Below, piece by piece: positions 37,201-48,822 of a stretch of 64,000 nucleotides of DNA. The position numbers and the translations under genes were made by a program. Below the pieces are notes generated by a model. The model searched no databases, had not been told where the DNA came from, and worked only from the letters and a program-made list of their open reading frames with translations. Source of the stretch: Xiphydria camelus (taxonomy: Eukaryota > Arthropoda > Insecta > Hymenoptera > Xiphydriidae); NCBI GenBank assembly GCA_963678675.1, contig OY783192.1, forward strand, positions 37,851,250 to 37,915,249, written 5' to 3'. How positions within the stretch are numbered: the first letter of the stretch is position 1; the number at the start of each line of letters is the position of its first letter.

Positions 37201-38649
37201 GGTGGAAGTATCGATCGATCGCCCGCGACGTGGAAATTTCAAAGCAGGTACGATTTTTCGCGTCACGATTCCAACGGAAAAAAGTAAATCGTAGTATTTA
37301 TAAAGTTTGTGACACATTTCGGGACTGAGCTAATTTGTCGTTGCGATAACTAAAATTTTAGTCGAAATTACAGCAACGCTTGCAACTTCTACAAATTTCT
37401 ATTACAATTTTCACTGAAATTGCAATCATCGTAACGATGAATCAGCCTTGTCTTCGAAGTGCTGCGATTCAATTTTTTTTTTTTCGCGTGAGTATAAAGA
37501 AATCGTGAGAGAGCGTAGTCATCGAATTATGTGTGTACCGACGATCGAAATATAAAGCGGAAACGTTTTAAGTGACGGCGTTCTCGATTATTCCAATCCC
37601 ACCTTGGGAATCCCCTCTTTTCGCAAACACGCGCGGCAGTCGCAGTTCGTACGTCGTTGTTGACGACGATGATCCCGGCTCTCGTTAAACTGTGATGTAC
37701 TCGAGACGAGACGAAATGTAGTGCCCACTTGGAAGAGGGAAGGAACGACCGCTGCAACGGAAAATTCGATCAGGTACGTCCATCCGATCGCGCGAAACTG
37801 GTTTCGATTGCACTTCTCGCGTTCCTATAACGCCGCGAGTTCCTCGGGAAGTCCCCCAGTCTTCGCGCGCGCGCATGAGAAACAAGCGCTGAATCATCGC
37901 GCCGGGGGCGGGCTCGAGACGAGCCTCTCCGTTACGTAGTCGAGCGAGCGCTTCCGAGGCGCGAGGCGACGCGCTGCGCGATCCGAGTAATTCGGCGATA
38001 AGGTCACTCCCCGATCAATCATTTGCTTGTTCGTCGATTCGAATTCGAAGGGACATCCTCTGTTCGCGTCATCGCTAGGCGAATAATAATTTCTCCATTC
38101 ATAGCTCGCTGATTCGAGATGCCCCATAGTTGTGGGTATATTTATAGAAGATCAGAAGTCGCACCAGCGGGGCATCCCCGTCTCGTTTGACGAGCCGTGG
38201 GATAACAAGAACGCGGGAAGTCCCTACTTCGAAACCGCGCGAATCTCTCGACTCATTCTGCGTACCTTCGCGTTGCGCTATATACCTACACGGAAACAAA
38301 ATCGTGCTGCCATAACGAGAAAATTTCTGCCGTAGGAACGTTTTGGTCGACAGCTGAATGAGTAACCGCTGCTACAAATTCAGCCAACTACGTATAGTAA
38401 GTTTTGTCGTGCCCACCGATTACGATTGGTACTTGACGGCAACAAAGGCCGAATTAATCTTCGAAAATTGATCGAATAGTGATGTATTAAAGAAAAATTC
38501 CTTTACTTTTTTCTAAGATTTTTCAGTCTATGATAATCAATTGTCCCTGACCATTACGAGCGAAAATCTCGTACGGGGTGCAATGCATCAGTCGTTCCAT
38601 CAAATGAACAGATCGACGAATATGTACACTTTGAACAATTTGTGGTAAC
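37201..38649. other. Downstream of the ABCG gene
   Basis: Contains the ABCG 3' region. No other gene or clear element recognised. Confidence 0.4.
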
Positions 38650-38842
38650 CGCTTCCACAATCCATGCAGTAATATTAATTATTTCGACACACATTACGTT
38701 CAATATCACACAAACATGATGTCGATATTTACCACAAGTATTGTCACATTTACTATGCTTATGGTACAATATCGACATAATTACGGTACCGAACGTCATA
38801 TGCCGCAATAATTTAATCTTACCGCGTAGATTGTGGAAGTAG
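38650..38842. repeat. Small inverted-repeat MITE
   Basis: The left arm GCTTCCACAATCCATGCAGT continues TAATATTAAT. The right arm has the complement ending GATTGTGGAAGTA. Arms are about 35 bp, with imperfect internal pairing. Confidence 0.7.
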
Positions 38843-41136
38843 TCGCAACAAACTTTTCTCCGTGCATTCTTATAACGAGTATCCGCGTATTCGGACGTGT
38901 ACAGATGTGCCGTTCGTTTCCAAATCGAGAAAAAAAATCGTGGACGAGTCGATCGGGTCGTCAAAAAAATAGGGTAACCTCGCTCTAACATTTTTCAAAC
39001 GACGCTCGTCATCAGATCTGACACTGACGTGCATTCCGCGGGGAGCCCCGTGAGATGTGAGTTCTGCTCCGCCGTTTATTTATGCCGCCGGAAACCAGTT
39101 TTACGCCGGTCCTCCGCGAAACGCGAGATCGTCATACCCATCGTTTCCGAAACGAAGTCGCGTAGGTACTTTTTCTTTTTTCGCAACCGGTCGAATCATC
39201 CGTTCGCACCGTATCAAGACGGAAACCGATCCCGAGATCGACGACTCTTCGCTGTAACTGCAGCGTCTCGGTTGAAGCGATCCCGATACGAGCTCCGCGA
39301 TCGACGAAGGACCAGCGATGAGGGATCCGATCGCCTGACGATTTCATCCTCGCGACGACAGTGGCTGTAAGGGATGCGTCACGAGCGAACCCGTTGCCCC
39401 CTTTTGACAAATCGATCATGAGTAATATGACACAGCATTTCGTAATCGTCGAAATGACATTGTCATTCCGTTTAATCGCGCTCCTCGTCCAACGAACTCC
39501 CTTTTTCCTCGGAAGCTCATAGAACCCGTTATATCAGTCGGCGCGGACACGACACATGGGTGTGATACAGGTATGCATACGATTCGTAGCGACAGTGACT
39601 AAAGAGGTATGTAAGCCGCGCCAGTGTGGAAACGAGTAGTCGAGCCTCCGCTATTAAAATTCATTTATTTCGATATTTCGTTCAACATAATATCTTATCC
39701 GGCTAACGAGTGTCCGTCCAATTCATCAAATCTCCACTTTCGCTCGTGCATTTTCCAATGACGAATTCGAACGTTTCTTATCTCCTATGCGATGTATCTC
39801 GTGTTTCCGCGTAAACGTACTTCGGTTCCTCACGAAACGAATCGTTTGAAGAAAATATGGCAAGTGACGCGCGGCCCGTGAAAAGAGCCAAGTCGAGATC
39901 CCGTTTAGCGTCGTAACGAGACGTCGCGTTTTAAAGATTCGCCCGCCACACTGAGAGAAAGGTGGCTGGTAAAATCAACTGTAATCGCCAGGTTTAATTT
40001 ATGATTAAACAGATCATGAATATACAGTTGAAATTACTCTTGTCGCATTGTTCAAGTAACAACGAGGTGTTGGTTTACGATAGCCGCGCACCATGGTCGA
40101 ATCAACTACAAAAGTAGATTATTACTGCACGGTAATGTGTCAACTGTATCAACAACAACAAAAACGATCGAAGACATCAATCGACCATGCTGCAGGTTAA
40201 CTCGCGGTTACGCCAACGTCCCCCGACCTCTTTTCACAATAATCACAATCTCACTGCTTAGAACTACAATGGAATTATGTTCGGCGAGAAATTAATCACG
40301 ATTTCCGGTTAAATTATGCTTCTCCGCGCGCGCGGAGATCGTCGAAAGAGAACGCTTCGCCTTCTCCGATGAGACTCTATACCCTAAATGACAATAAATA
40401 GAAATAAATTAATGACGGTTGAAGCGTACGACGTAATATGGAATTTCGAGCAGACGGACGAGCATTCCGCCGAAATGACGCGAAATGTCGCACCGAACGG
40501 CAAGATGATTCATTATCACAGCTTATCAAGAGCAGTCCTTCCACGCGGCATGTGACACCAGCCCCGTGGAATCGCGCTCGGCCCTCCGAGGTTCTCGATG
40601 ACGCGCACACCCGATCATTGTTCCCTCCCGGCAAAATGTTCCCCGATTGTTGTTCCCACGCGAGTCGAGTCAACGCAGGACACTTTACACCTATAGGTAC
40701 ACTGGACAAAATTGACGTTCGTTCGACGATCGGTGAGGTTGAATACGACGAGCCTCACGATGTATTACAACTGTTTCAAGCAGATATCCACTCGCTTCAA
40801 CTTCAATTTCAAGTCGCACTCTCGCGGCATCGAAACCATCGCGGCACCGCGAGGTTCGCTGTACTCGACTCGAACAAATGTTTCGGTTCAGTGTGCGCCG
40901 CTACAATCTCCCCCCTATCTTCATTTCGGCAAGCGACGCGTCCGCGTCGGACACCGAGCGGATAGTCCTTCCATTGGGAAACTCGATTCCAAGAATTCGA
41001 GGAAACTCGCTCGCTGTCGCTCCTCTCCGTTCTCCGAATCGAAGTAGCGTCGAGGGGAGGATCGGCGAGCACGCCGGAAGGAAGGAACGAAGGCGAGACG
41101 AAGACGAGAGGATCCCATCGAAGCCCGCGAACGAGA
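38843..41136. other. Intergenic, downstream of the trunk-like gene
   Basis: No gene supported. Long frames near 40.4-41.1 kb overlap on both strands and lack recognisable features. The repeat-like ACACTGAGAGAAAGGTGGCT near 39953 may be one end of an element whose other end I could not place. Confidence 0.4.
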
Positions 41137-41907
41137 TCACGAGTTCGACTCGCTCAAGTTCTGGTGTCTGTTCTTGACCTCGTCGAACGACGAGCGCTCG
41201 CAGGCGCAGCCGGTGTTGACCGGCCTGGTGCCGTTGTACTCGACGCGCAGAGCGCCGTCCGCCGCCGTGCCGACGACCTTGTACACGTTGATCGTCGCCG
41301 TGAGCTGCGTGCACAGGTAGATGCCGGGGTGCTTGTTCGAGTGGCACCGGCAGCCGTTGTTGAGGCACGTGACGTTCGTGACGTTCCTCGGCAACAGGTC
41401 GATCCCGTCCTCCGCCCACGGCGGGCTCTCCAACGTGTACTCGCAGAGCAACGAGCGCCGGTACTCCCTCACGTCCACGCGTTTCACGTGATCGTCGAAG
41501 CACATTCTGCCCTCCCGTCGGCTCCTCGTCGCCGCGGCGCTCCTCGGCGGAGACGCCGCGTCGTCGCGCTCCCCCGACTCGTCGGACGACCCCGCGCCGA
41601 GTGTCCGTCCGTGGCGACCGCGACGCGGCGGTGCGATCTCGTTGAGTTCCGTCTCCCGGTTTCGCGAGTACGACGCGTCCTCCCGGGCGCCCTCGTTGCG
41701 TTGACGCGCGACGTCCGCGTGGCGCCAGTGGCGGTGCGATCCCGCGCCTTCCGAGTCGATCGAAGCCGCCGCGTAAACGGTCGAGCGACGCGGCGAGTGG
41801 CCCTCGGCGAGCGCGAGGAGGGCCGCGGCGCAAGCGAGGATCGCCAGCGTGATCCGTCGTCTTCTCGCAGTGGTGCCGGTCTTGCTCGACGTCGTCGTCG
41901 TCGTCAT
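41137..41907 (-). CDS. Secreted pro-protein, trunk/PTTH-like eight-cysteine domain (candidate)
   Basis: A single open frame of 256 residues from ATG 41907 to TGA 41137. The start is followed by a Thr/Ser stretch, RRRR and a hydrophobic segment near residues 18-36 (TLAILACAAALLALAEG), read as a signal peptide. A low-complexity Arg/Ser/Asp-rich pro-region ends in a basic site (TRSRREGR) just before the cysteine domain. Cysteines are at 136, 155, 181, 186, 188, 199, 234 and 236. Asn-glycosylation sites are NVT, NVT and NGT. The spacing, with LLPRNVTNVTC, TATINVYKVV and a final PVNTGCAC, resembles trunk and prothoracicotropic hormone cystine-knot ligands, which activate the Torso receptor (family knowledge). 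No named orthologue could be confirmed by eye, so the family call is tentative while the secreted-protein call is firmer. Confidence 0.55.
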   Translation of the reverse strand: MTTTTTSSKTGTTARRRRITLAILACAAALLALAEGHSPRRSTVYAAASIDSEGAGSHRHWRHADVARQRNEGAREDASYSRNRETELNEIAPPRRGRHGRTLGAGSSDESGERDDAASPPRSAAATRSRREGRMCFDDHVKRVDVREYRRSLLCEYTLESPPWAEDGIDLLPRNVTNVTCLNNGCRCHSNKHPGIYLCTQLTATINVYKVVGTAADGALRVEYNGTRPVNTGCACERSSFDEVKNRHQNLSESNS

Positions 41908-43860
41908 CGCGTCGAAAACTGCCGCTCACCGACGAGCCTCGTCGATCCGCCGCCGATTTTTCTCGGTTCGCGCGGACTCCTTCGGATTCCTCTTCCGGCG
42001 ATAACCCGCGAATGACAACTGGCCGCTCTCCGACCCTCGCCAACAACTTTTATTCCTGCGAGAACGCGCGACGCGACTTCGTCGGGGGGCGGCCGACCGC
42101 GTCGCGGTTTACGAACGACCAATCCCCCTGTGGCCGGGGGGGGCCTCCCGAACCGGGGTATAGGTACGCCTTTCGCGACGAGCGACGCTTGTGTGCGCGT
42201 TTCTCGCTCCTTGCGTCACGCGCGCGCGCGCGCGCGCGGGCCCGGTTCCTCTCTCGCAGCGCGCGCGCGCTATCTTTGCCAACGCGTGCATTCGCCTCCG
42301 CCAGAGTGCACTCGTCCTTTTCGTTGCAGCGAGGAAGAAGTGCGCACTTGTCATACGTATTTCCCCGGATACGGCCGGGCCGGGAACGGCGACGATCTCG
42401 CGGTACTTCTTCTTCTTCTTCTTCTTCGCCGCCGCCGTAGCGGACGGGCCGATTGGAGCGACGTTCGCAGACCGCGCGCGCGCGCGTGCGTACGTCGTTT
42501 CGACGAACGAGTACCGGCGCGAGAACTGCGTCACTGCACGCGTCGCGCGAATCGACGGATCTCGGAAGAAGTAAGTATAGGTGGACCGACAAAACATTGT
42601 CCTTTTACGCGATCATCGAGAGCTCGGTGAGTAGGTACGTGGTTTCGAAAGTGGCACGGAAAATGTTGATTTCGTTCGATAGGGTTGAAGTGGGAAGGAC
42701 GCCCACCCCCTCTTGGGGAATACACGTTATTTGTACAGCAAAAGAGCACCTTATCGTTGTAATGTGAATATCCATTTATCGAGATGTAACAATTTCTGTG
42801 ACAGAAAACTAGGATTTCGACGAAATGAAGCCAAGACGTCCGAGGAAATAATTTTTGAGGCATAAGAAAAACGAAAATGCAATTATCGGTAAATCGATGT
42901 GCGGAAACAATTGAGAGTTCACCGTTAAATCATCATCGTCCCATCGAATCTGACGACTTCGCCGTTCGTTCCCTTTGCCATTCGTTTCTTCCTCTTTCGA
43001 CAATCGTTAAGTACTTGATGTGCGAAGAAGCCGTTTTCGATTTTCCGCGGGAACAGGGTAATAATAAAAAAGTAAGTAACGATAACAACTACCTCACTGT
43101 GGTAACTGTTATATTCCGACATGCGAGATTAAAATCTTACAGCAATAATTGTTCTTCATCGGTTAATCCTATACCGATTTGCAAGAATGACTCGCGTCGA
43201 ATTTCTTCGTAGATTATTTCAGCGAAGACAGTTTCACCTGAAATATTACCAACGAGCTGTGCTCTCCACTCGAAACTGTTATAAATACTGAATTTTGATA
43301 CAGTTGATGGGTAATTTTTTTACGTCTACATTCACGAATACCTATATAAACCGATGTAACGAAAATATCCCATTTCCTAAATCATGCCAACATATTCGAT
43401 ATAAAGGAGGTTGGGCATCTGTCCCAACTAAAAGGAAAGCCGAGAAAAACGCGACCACCTGTAGGCGTGGGTTATCAGTCGCGCCGATAAGTCTGCAGGC
43501 GGCCCGCCAAGGTGCGCAGGGGAGTACCCCGAGTCGCGGAATACCCGCTCTGTACGCTATCGGACGCGATACGCGGGGCATTAAAACTGGATCAATGAAC
43601 TGATCATCGGTGAGATTCGTCTTCAGATAATTCCTACTACACGCGGGGGATAATCGTCTTTATCGCTTAAACCCTCTATACACACACGGGGCGCGGACCG
43701 TGAAACGCGAGCGGGGAACTCTGCGAGCTTTTTGTTTACAAAGTACAGGGTGACGCGGCGAATGACACGTTCGATTTGGAAAGCGTGCGAGTGTCGAATT
43801 TGGAGTCGTCGCGCGTCGCCGGCTGCGGCTCTATATGTGGCGCTATTTGTATAATTTCTG
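41908..43860. other. Upstream of the trunk-like gene, simple-repeat rich
   Basis: Presumed 5' untranslated region and promoter. It has alternating CG tracts (about 42218-42240, 42259-42270 and 42474-42486), a run of CTT triplets turning to CGC at 42405-42436, and a GTC run at 41889-41906 that overlaps the start. The long frames here on both strands are composition shadows. Confidence 0.5.
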
Positions 43861-44128
43861 CACGGAGAAAAGGAATTAGTTGGATCCACTGAGAATTACT
43901 CACGGGGTCGCAAATAATTATCAATTTATATCGATGAAATCATTTAACGCGTCAATCGGATATATCTCTTCCTTGCAGTGCTTTGGAATAATGTGTGATT
44001 GCGAGGAAGAAATATCTAATTAATATATATATGAGAAAAGATCAAATTGATGTGGTAAATTGATAATTACTTGCGACCCCGCGAGTAATTATTAGTAGAT
44101 CCAACTGATTCTTTTTTTACTCTGTGCA
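43861..44128. repeat. MITE family F, uninterrupted copy
   Basis: Inverted repeats of about 68 bp: CACGGAGAAAAGGAATTAGT with TGGATCCACTGAGAATTACT at the left, the complement ending TTTTTACTCTGTGC at the right. A second copy is split in ABCG intron 8. Confidence 0.85.
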
Positions 44129-44268
44129 TCTGTCTCTATTTATTTTCTCATGGTCTTCAAGATTTTGGTTTGATTGATCAGATTATTTTCCTCTGTGCAT
44201 ACACTGAGCGTTATTGAATATGTATACGGATTAGGAATTAAATTTAAAAATAGGTATATAGGTCGATA

Positions 44269-44456
44269 TACACTGATAAAAAATAACTTGGTAAAAATGA
44301 GAAAACGTATCTGCTCATTTTGTGGCTGGAATAACTGGACAGGTAGTTGAAATGACTAAGTATTCGGTTCAACTTATCGGTATGTCGGTTAGAATATAAC
44401 TATATTTATTCGACCAGATGCGCTTTGTCATTTTTACCGTTTTTTTTTTCAGTGTA
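44269..44456. repeat. Short MITE, ACACTGA ends
   Basis: The ends are ACACTGATAAAAAATAACTT and ACCGTTTTTTTTTTCAGTGT, with GGTAAAAATGA paired to TCATTTTTACC. About 188 bp, no coding capacity. Confidence 0.7.
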
Positions 44457-44511
44457 CATCCGACGGACGGGAAATGCATCGTTCCGCGCCTCAAATCCCA
44501 ATAAACGAGCT

Positions 44512-45226
44512 ATTCGGGCTTTTCGACAAAAAAATATTCCTATTTTTCAACTCAATTTATAGCCTCTATGCGTATTCGACGTCACGCGAAAAAAGATATC
44601 CGAAGTAATAATGGGCACGTTCACAACTTTTCGTACAACTGTTTAAAGCGCATGAATCGGAAAATTAGGGTATTAAAGTAATGTAGGTAAAAAATGGGTC
44701 ATTAAAAAAATGTTTTTCCATTATTTTTGAGATGTTAAAAAAGGCATTCGTTTTAAAGCGTCGCACTTTCGCCGCCACTTTAACTGACCAATCAGAGTCG
44801 GGCAGCAGATTCCCCACCATTCACAAACCGCTTGCCAATGGCTTTAGTGACGTCACTGAGGATTTCGTTTGGATCGAAGTCAAACTTTAAACATTAAAAA
44901 AAAAAAGAAATTAGTGCTCAGAAAAAAAAACAAACACATCTTATTAATAAGCACAAAAAGTATTAACGAATGGGCAAAAAAAATCGTGAACATGCCCATT
45001 ATTCGCAGTTATAAGTGCATTTCTCCCTGCGACATTGTGACGTCATCGAAACACTAGTGAGATCCACTTGTGCCAAGCAGCGAGTGTGAGAGAGACAGGG
45101 CTTACGGCACGATGACGCACTGCATTTCAAAACGTCACTTTCAGGCTCGAATAAGGGCGAAAATGAAAGATGATAAAATACGAGATATAAACAATTTTTG
45201 CGACACAAAAATTACGGAAAAACCGA
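44512..45226 (+). repeat. MITE family C, copy 4, split by another element
   Basis: The left part (44512-44609) begins TTCGGGCTTTTCGACAAAAA. The right part (45001-45226) resumes CGCAGTTATAAGTGCATTTC and ends AAAAACCGAATTC. The 390 bp between them is a separate insertion. Confidence 0.75.
44610..45000. repeat. Element inserted in family C copy 4
   Basis: The ends AATGGGCACGTTCACAA and CGTGAACATGCCCATT are inverted repeats. The split host repeat shows both edges precisely. The interior has poly-A stretches and no transposase. Confidence 0.75.
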
Positions 45227-45549
45227 ATTCCGATTCCCGCGATAATCGGGGCCGCGCGTTTCCGGCGGATCTACGCGCGCGCTCCTATCGATACGGAACT
45301 CGACGACGACGAAGCTTCCGTTTCGTTCGAAGACGCACGGGGAAGTGGAGGATCTCTTTGCGTAGGAGGAAGCGCGCGATGTCGGATGCTCCCAATTCTC
45401 TTCCCGGAAAAGCGTCCGGAAAAAACGAACGGAACGATGCAGTCGGCGTGACGTAATAAACCGCGAGTCGGATGTCCCGGCGCGAGCGAAACGCAGCAGT
45501 CGCCGGAACGCGAATCTTCCGAGTTCGCGACCTTGGCGCATATATGTAC

Positions 45550-46017
45550 ATATCATACGGGAGCTAAGCTTACTCGCCGGGAAAGAAACTCGAATCGCTA
45601 TTATCGCACAACCTATGAGCTTTTTACTCGTATCTGTGTAATACTTTTCTGAAGATTACATTTCAATCTACAATGTCGGTACCTATACCTATATAAAAAA
45701 AATATCGATGAAATGAAAAATACTAATCTAATAAAAATTAATGATATTCAATCTAATAATATAATACATTTTACTCCTCTTGAATTTAAAGATATAAATT
45801 GTCATTCTGAAAAATATAATTCATTTTTTAATAAAAAAAATATATTCTAAAAATTAATATCATTAAACAAAAAATTAATTAATTAAGAAAAGAATAATAA
45901 ATTAAAAACAAAATTATACCGATACAGGCCAAAAGTTCATTGATAATGAGATTTGAATGATAGACGATAGTGATCAGAGTTCCTTTCCTGACGAGTAAGT
46001 TGAACCTCGCATGGTAC
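45550..46017. repeat. MITE family B, copy 3, carrying a mitochondrial insert
   Basis: The left end has TAAGCTTACTCGCCGGGAAA followed by GAAACTCGAATCGC; the right end has TTTCCTGACGAGTAAGTTGA and CCTCGCATGG. It follows copies 1 and 2 except for an extra very AT-rich block at about 45677-45914. Confidence 0.8.
45677..45914 (-). pseudogene. nad5: NUMT: fragment of mitochondrial nad5
   Basis: About 240 bp at roughly 17 percent GC, unlike everything around it. Read on the minus strand with the invertebrate mitochondrial code (TGA as Trp, AGA as Ser, ATA as Met) it gives pieces such as KNELYFSEWQFMSLNSS and LLDWMSLIFISLVFFISS. These are the N-terminal part of NADH dehydrogenase subunit 5. In the nuclear code it is broken by TGA stops, and the frame slips near a T run upstream (45832-45841). 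It is therefore a nuclear copy of mitochondrial DNA, non-functional, located inside a MITE. Confidence 0.92.
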
Positions 46018-47867
46018 CTACATACATTGTATGTATCGCGCGCGGACGGTACGGATCGACGCCGATCGACGAAAGCGAGGTATCCGAACTGTTGTACATC
46101 GTTTACGCGAAAGCTCGTCGCGTGCTTTCCGCGATGCCGTCGCGTCGGGAAAAAACGCCGAGCGACCCGTCGATTCTTCCTGCACATTTTCGGGAGTGCC
46201 GCGCGAAGAAATGACACGCGTCGCGGTTCGCCCTCTCTCTCTCTCTCTCTTTCTCCTCTGCAGGCGCGCGTGGGAATGATCGCCTTTACTCGTCACGCAG
46301 CGAGAGGCGCAGAGGCGGTGGCGGCACCTACGTAAATGGGATATCCTACGGGAAAAGGAAACTCTTCGAGAGGGCAAATCTTCGCGATTCCAGTCCCTCG
46401 GATCTTCTCGATTACAATGTCTCGCGCTTCATCCGCGCTGGGAATGGCAACGTGCGTGCCGCGCGCACGCTTCTCGGAACTTCACTGGACGTTCGATGCA
46501 ATTAGGAAATAACCGAACGAAAGGGAGCTCGCGTTTTCCTTCTAGCGTACAGTGCGAGCAGGTCGTTCCCACCGCTCGACCCGGAGGCGTCGCCGAGGCG
46601 GTGTTGCAACGGCATCCCACCTGCCGCTTGTATTGGTCCGCGGAGACCGACGTGAGGGAGCTTGCACAAATCACGTAAGGCATTTTAGATGAATTTTTAA
46701 CCCCCTTCCTCTCTCCTTGCGTAAGAGAGCGTAAGATTTTCGACCCTGCTTCCCCCTCCCTGACTCCCCTTTTTTCTTACACGAGATTTAATTTTAACAG
46801 GTCTTTGGCGCGGAAAATTTCTAACGATTTGTTAAATAGGGAAGTGTATAGGTATTACAGGATAGTTATGTCAATGTAGGTGTATTATAACATGTCGTAC
46901 GTGTACGTAAACATTTTATGAGCAAGACAAAAAAGTATCATAAATCTCTTCTTACAAAATTAAAAAAGTATAATAACATTTCTTTGAGAAACATACAGGA
47001 AATTAATATGGACATATCGCGGTAGATTGAATTTTACTATTTTACATCAAATCTGGACTACACCCTCCCTCTCTCCCCTTCGCAAGACTAAGAAATTATT
47101 CGCCCCCCGCCCCTCCTAAAACCCTTACGTAATTCATGGAAACTCCCTAATTGCAAACGCGTCCTGCCGTCCACGCGGAGATCATTCATCCAAAGCACAT
47201 TACACGACGTCCGCGCGACGCAGACGCGAGAAATGTCCGCGCGGTTTAATTGATATCGCGACAGAAATAAATAACGAGTTGTCTGTTCCGGAGAAAAATA
47301 TATTTTTAACTCGAATTACGAGTAGGACGCGCGCTCGCGCGCGCGTCAAAGAAAAAGAGAGGCTGGATGGACCGCAATACCGAATTAATTGGGATATCAC
47401 CTATTTTTAAAGCCCACCGTGCAACCAGTTTGCGCGAACGCGCGTCACGAGGACATTATGTATTCCGTGGGATTCGAAATTTCACAAAAACTTGTAAACA
47501 CTAGGTGCGCTCTCAACGCGACCGCGATGTCGAGGTAAGGTCGAGCGACGAGGATGCCAAAAAGTGGAAGGAAAATAAGCCGACTCGAAGTTGCTAATAA
47601 TAGATCAAGTGCGGATTTCTTCGAGATTAGGGCGCGAGACGGTTTCGCGAAATTAGAGCGAGGAGAACGAGCGACGTTACCGTCGAGGTGCGCGATTCGT
47701 AGCTGAGGACACGAGGACGAAGACGGATCGAAGAGCGCACCGATCTAAAAATAGCCAATCGGACCGCGAAATTTATGCAATCGGGAAGCGCGACGACCCG
47801 CCGATCGAGCGATTGATAAATCGAGCTTTTCATAGTTCTGGTGAACCATCCTCGTTTTGCATCTAGG
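46018..47867. other. Intergenic
   Basis: A (CT)n tract lies at 46230-46250, followed by CG-rich shadows up to 46.7 kb and then AT-rich sequence. No gene or element recognised. Confidence 0.4.
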
Positions 47868-48822
47868 TAGGCAATATTGCTTCATCGAAATAAACGTGTT
47901 TTTGGATAGTCCTAACAGCATATTTATTTGATTTGAATGAATATCGATTTGATCCAAATAATATTCAGTTAAGGGGGTCTTATCGTGTAAAAACTGATTT
48001 TCAAGCTCTATTTTTGAAAATTTATTATGAGAAGACTACAAAAGATTTTTGGACGCAGCTTTTTTGAATGTATCCGTTTATTTTTGAACTTTTTACACTT
48101 TTTTTTTTAGTTAATTAAATTCACCCACGTGACTTTAATTTGTTCTTGACCATGCCCTTGTCAAGAAAGCCCAGGGCACACGGGGTGAACGTTTTTAGAA
48201 AAGCCGTTGCTCTTATCGAGTCAATTTTTTTGTTTTTATTTTCAACAAACATGTCGCTAACGATAGACACAAGCTTTTTTGGAAATACTGATTGAATAAT
48301 TTTTTACAGCCATTTGTAGCACACAAAAAAGGGAAAAAAAAATACATATTTTCTTCCGAAAGTCTGGAATTTTGAGAAATTTCAAAATTTCTGCAAAAGC
48401 GCGTGTCTGACCATAGCCAAGGAGATAACAAATAATAGTTTATGCGGTGATTTTGTTTCAGACTACCTGAAGGGTCAAAATCGTTCACCCCGTGTGCCCT
48501 GGGCTTTCTTGACAAGGACATGGTCAAGAACAAATTAAAGTCACGTGGGTGAATTTAATGAACTAAAAAAAAAAGTGTAAAAAGTTCAAAAATAAACGAA
48601 TACATTCAAAAAAAGCTGCGTCCAAAAAACTTTTGTAGTTTTCTCATAATGAATTTTCAAAAATAGAGCTTGAAAATCAGTTTTTATACGATAAGACCCC
48701 CTTAAATGAATGATATTTGTACATGTCCGATCGATATTCATTGTTAATCGAACAAATGTGCTCTTAGGACTATTCAAAAACACGTTTAATTGTCTCGAGT
48801 ACATTATTTTCTCAGTGCAGTT
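47868..48822. repeat. Older palindromic element surrounding a TTAA element
   Basis: The left arm (about 47868-47968) and right arm (about 48706-48822) are diverged complements: AAACGTGTTTTTGGATAGTC with CTAACAGCATATTTATT, against GACTATTCAAAAACACGTTT. The inner element sits almost exactly between them. Confidence 0.7.
47969..48705. mobile_element. TTAA-flanked element with about 230 bp inverted arms
   Basis: Both ends are TTAA, followed by GGGGGTCTTATCG at the left and its complement at the right. The arms stay highly similar for about 230 bp, including CCCAGGGCACACGGGGTGAA near 48172 and its complement near 48490. A 270 bp middle is unrelated to the arms. TTAA flanks are typical of piggyBac-like or related superfamilies. 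No transposase visible. Confidence 0.85.

Noticed and set aside
40901..42046. A 381-codon minus-strand frame overlapping the trunk-like gene
   Set aside because: It is a shadow of the true frame at 41137-41907; its sequence is repetitive Arg/Gly-rich with no signal peptide or cysteine pattern.
42050..42630. Long open frames of 140-180 codons
   Set aside because: They are generated by CG and triplet repeats upstream of the trunk-like gene and contain only low-complexity Arg/Ala/Ser sequence.
45714..45851. ATG-initiated 45-codon plus-strand frame in the AT-rich block, first taken for a viral or symbiont gene
   Set aside because: The minus strand reads as mitochondrial ND5 in the invertebrate code, which explains the composition fully.
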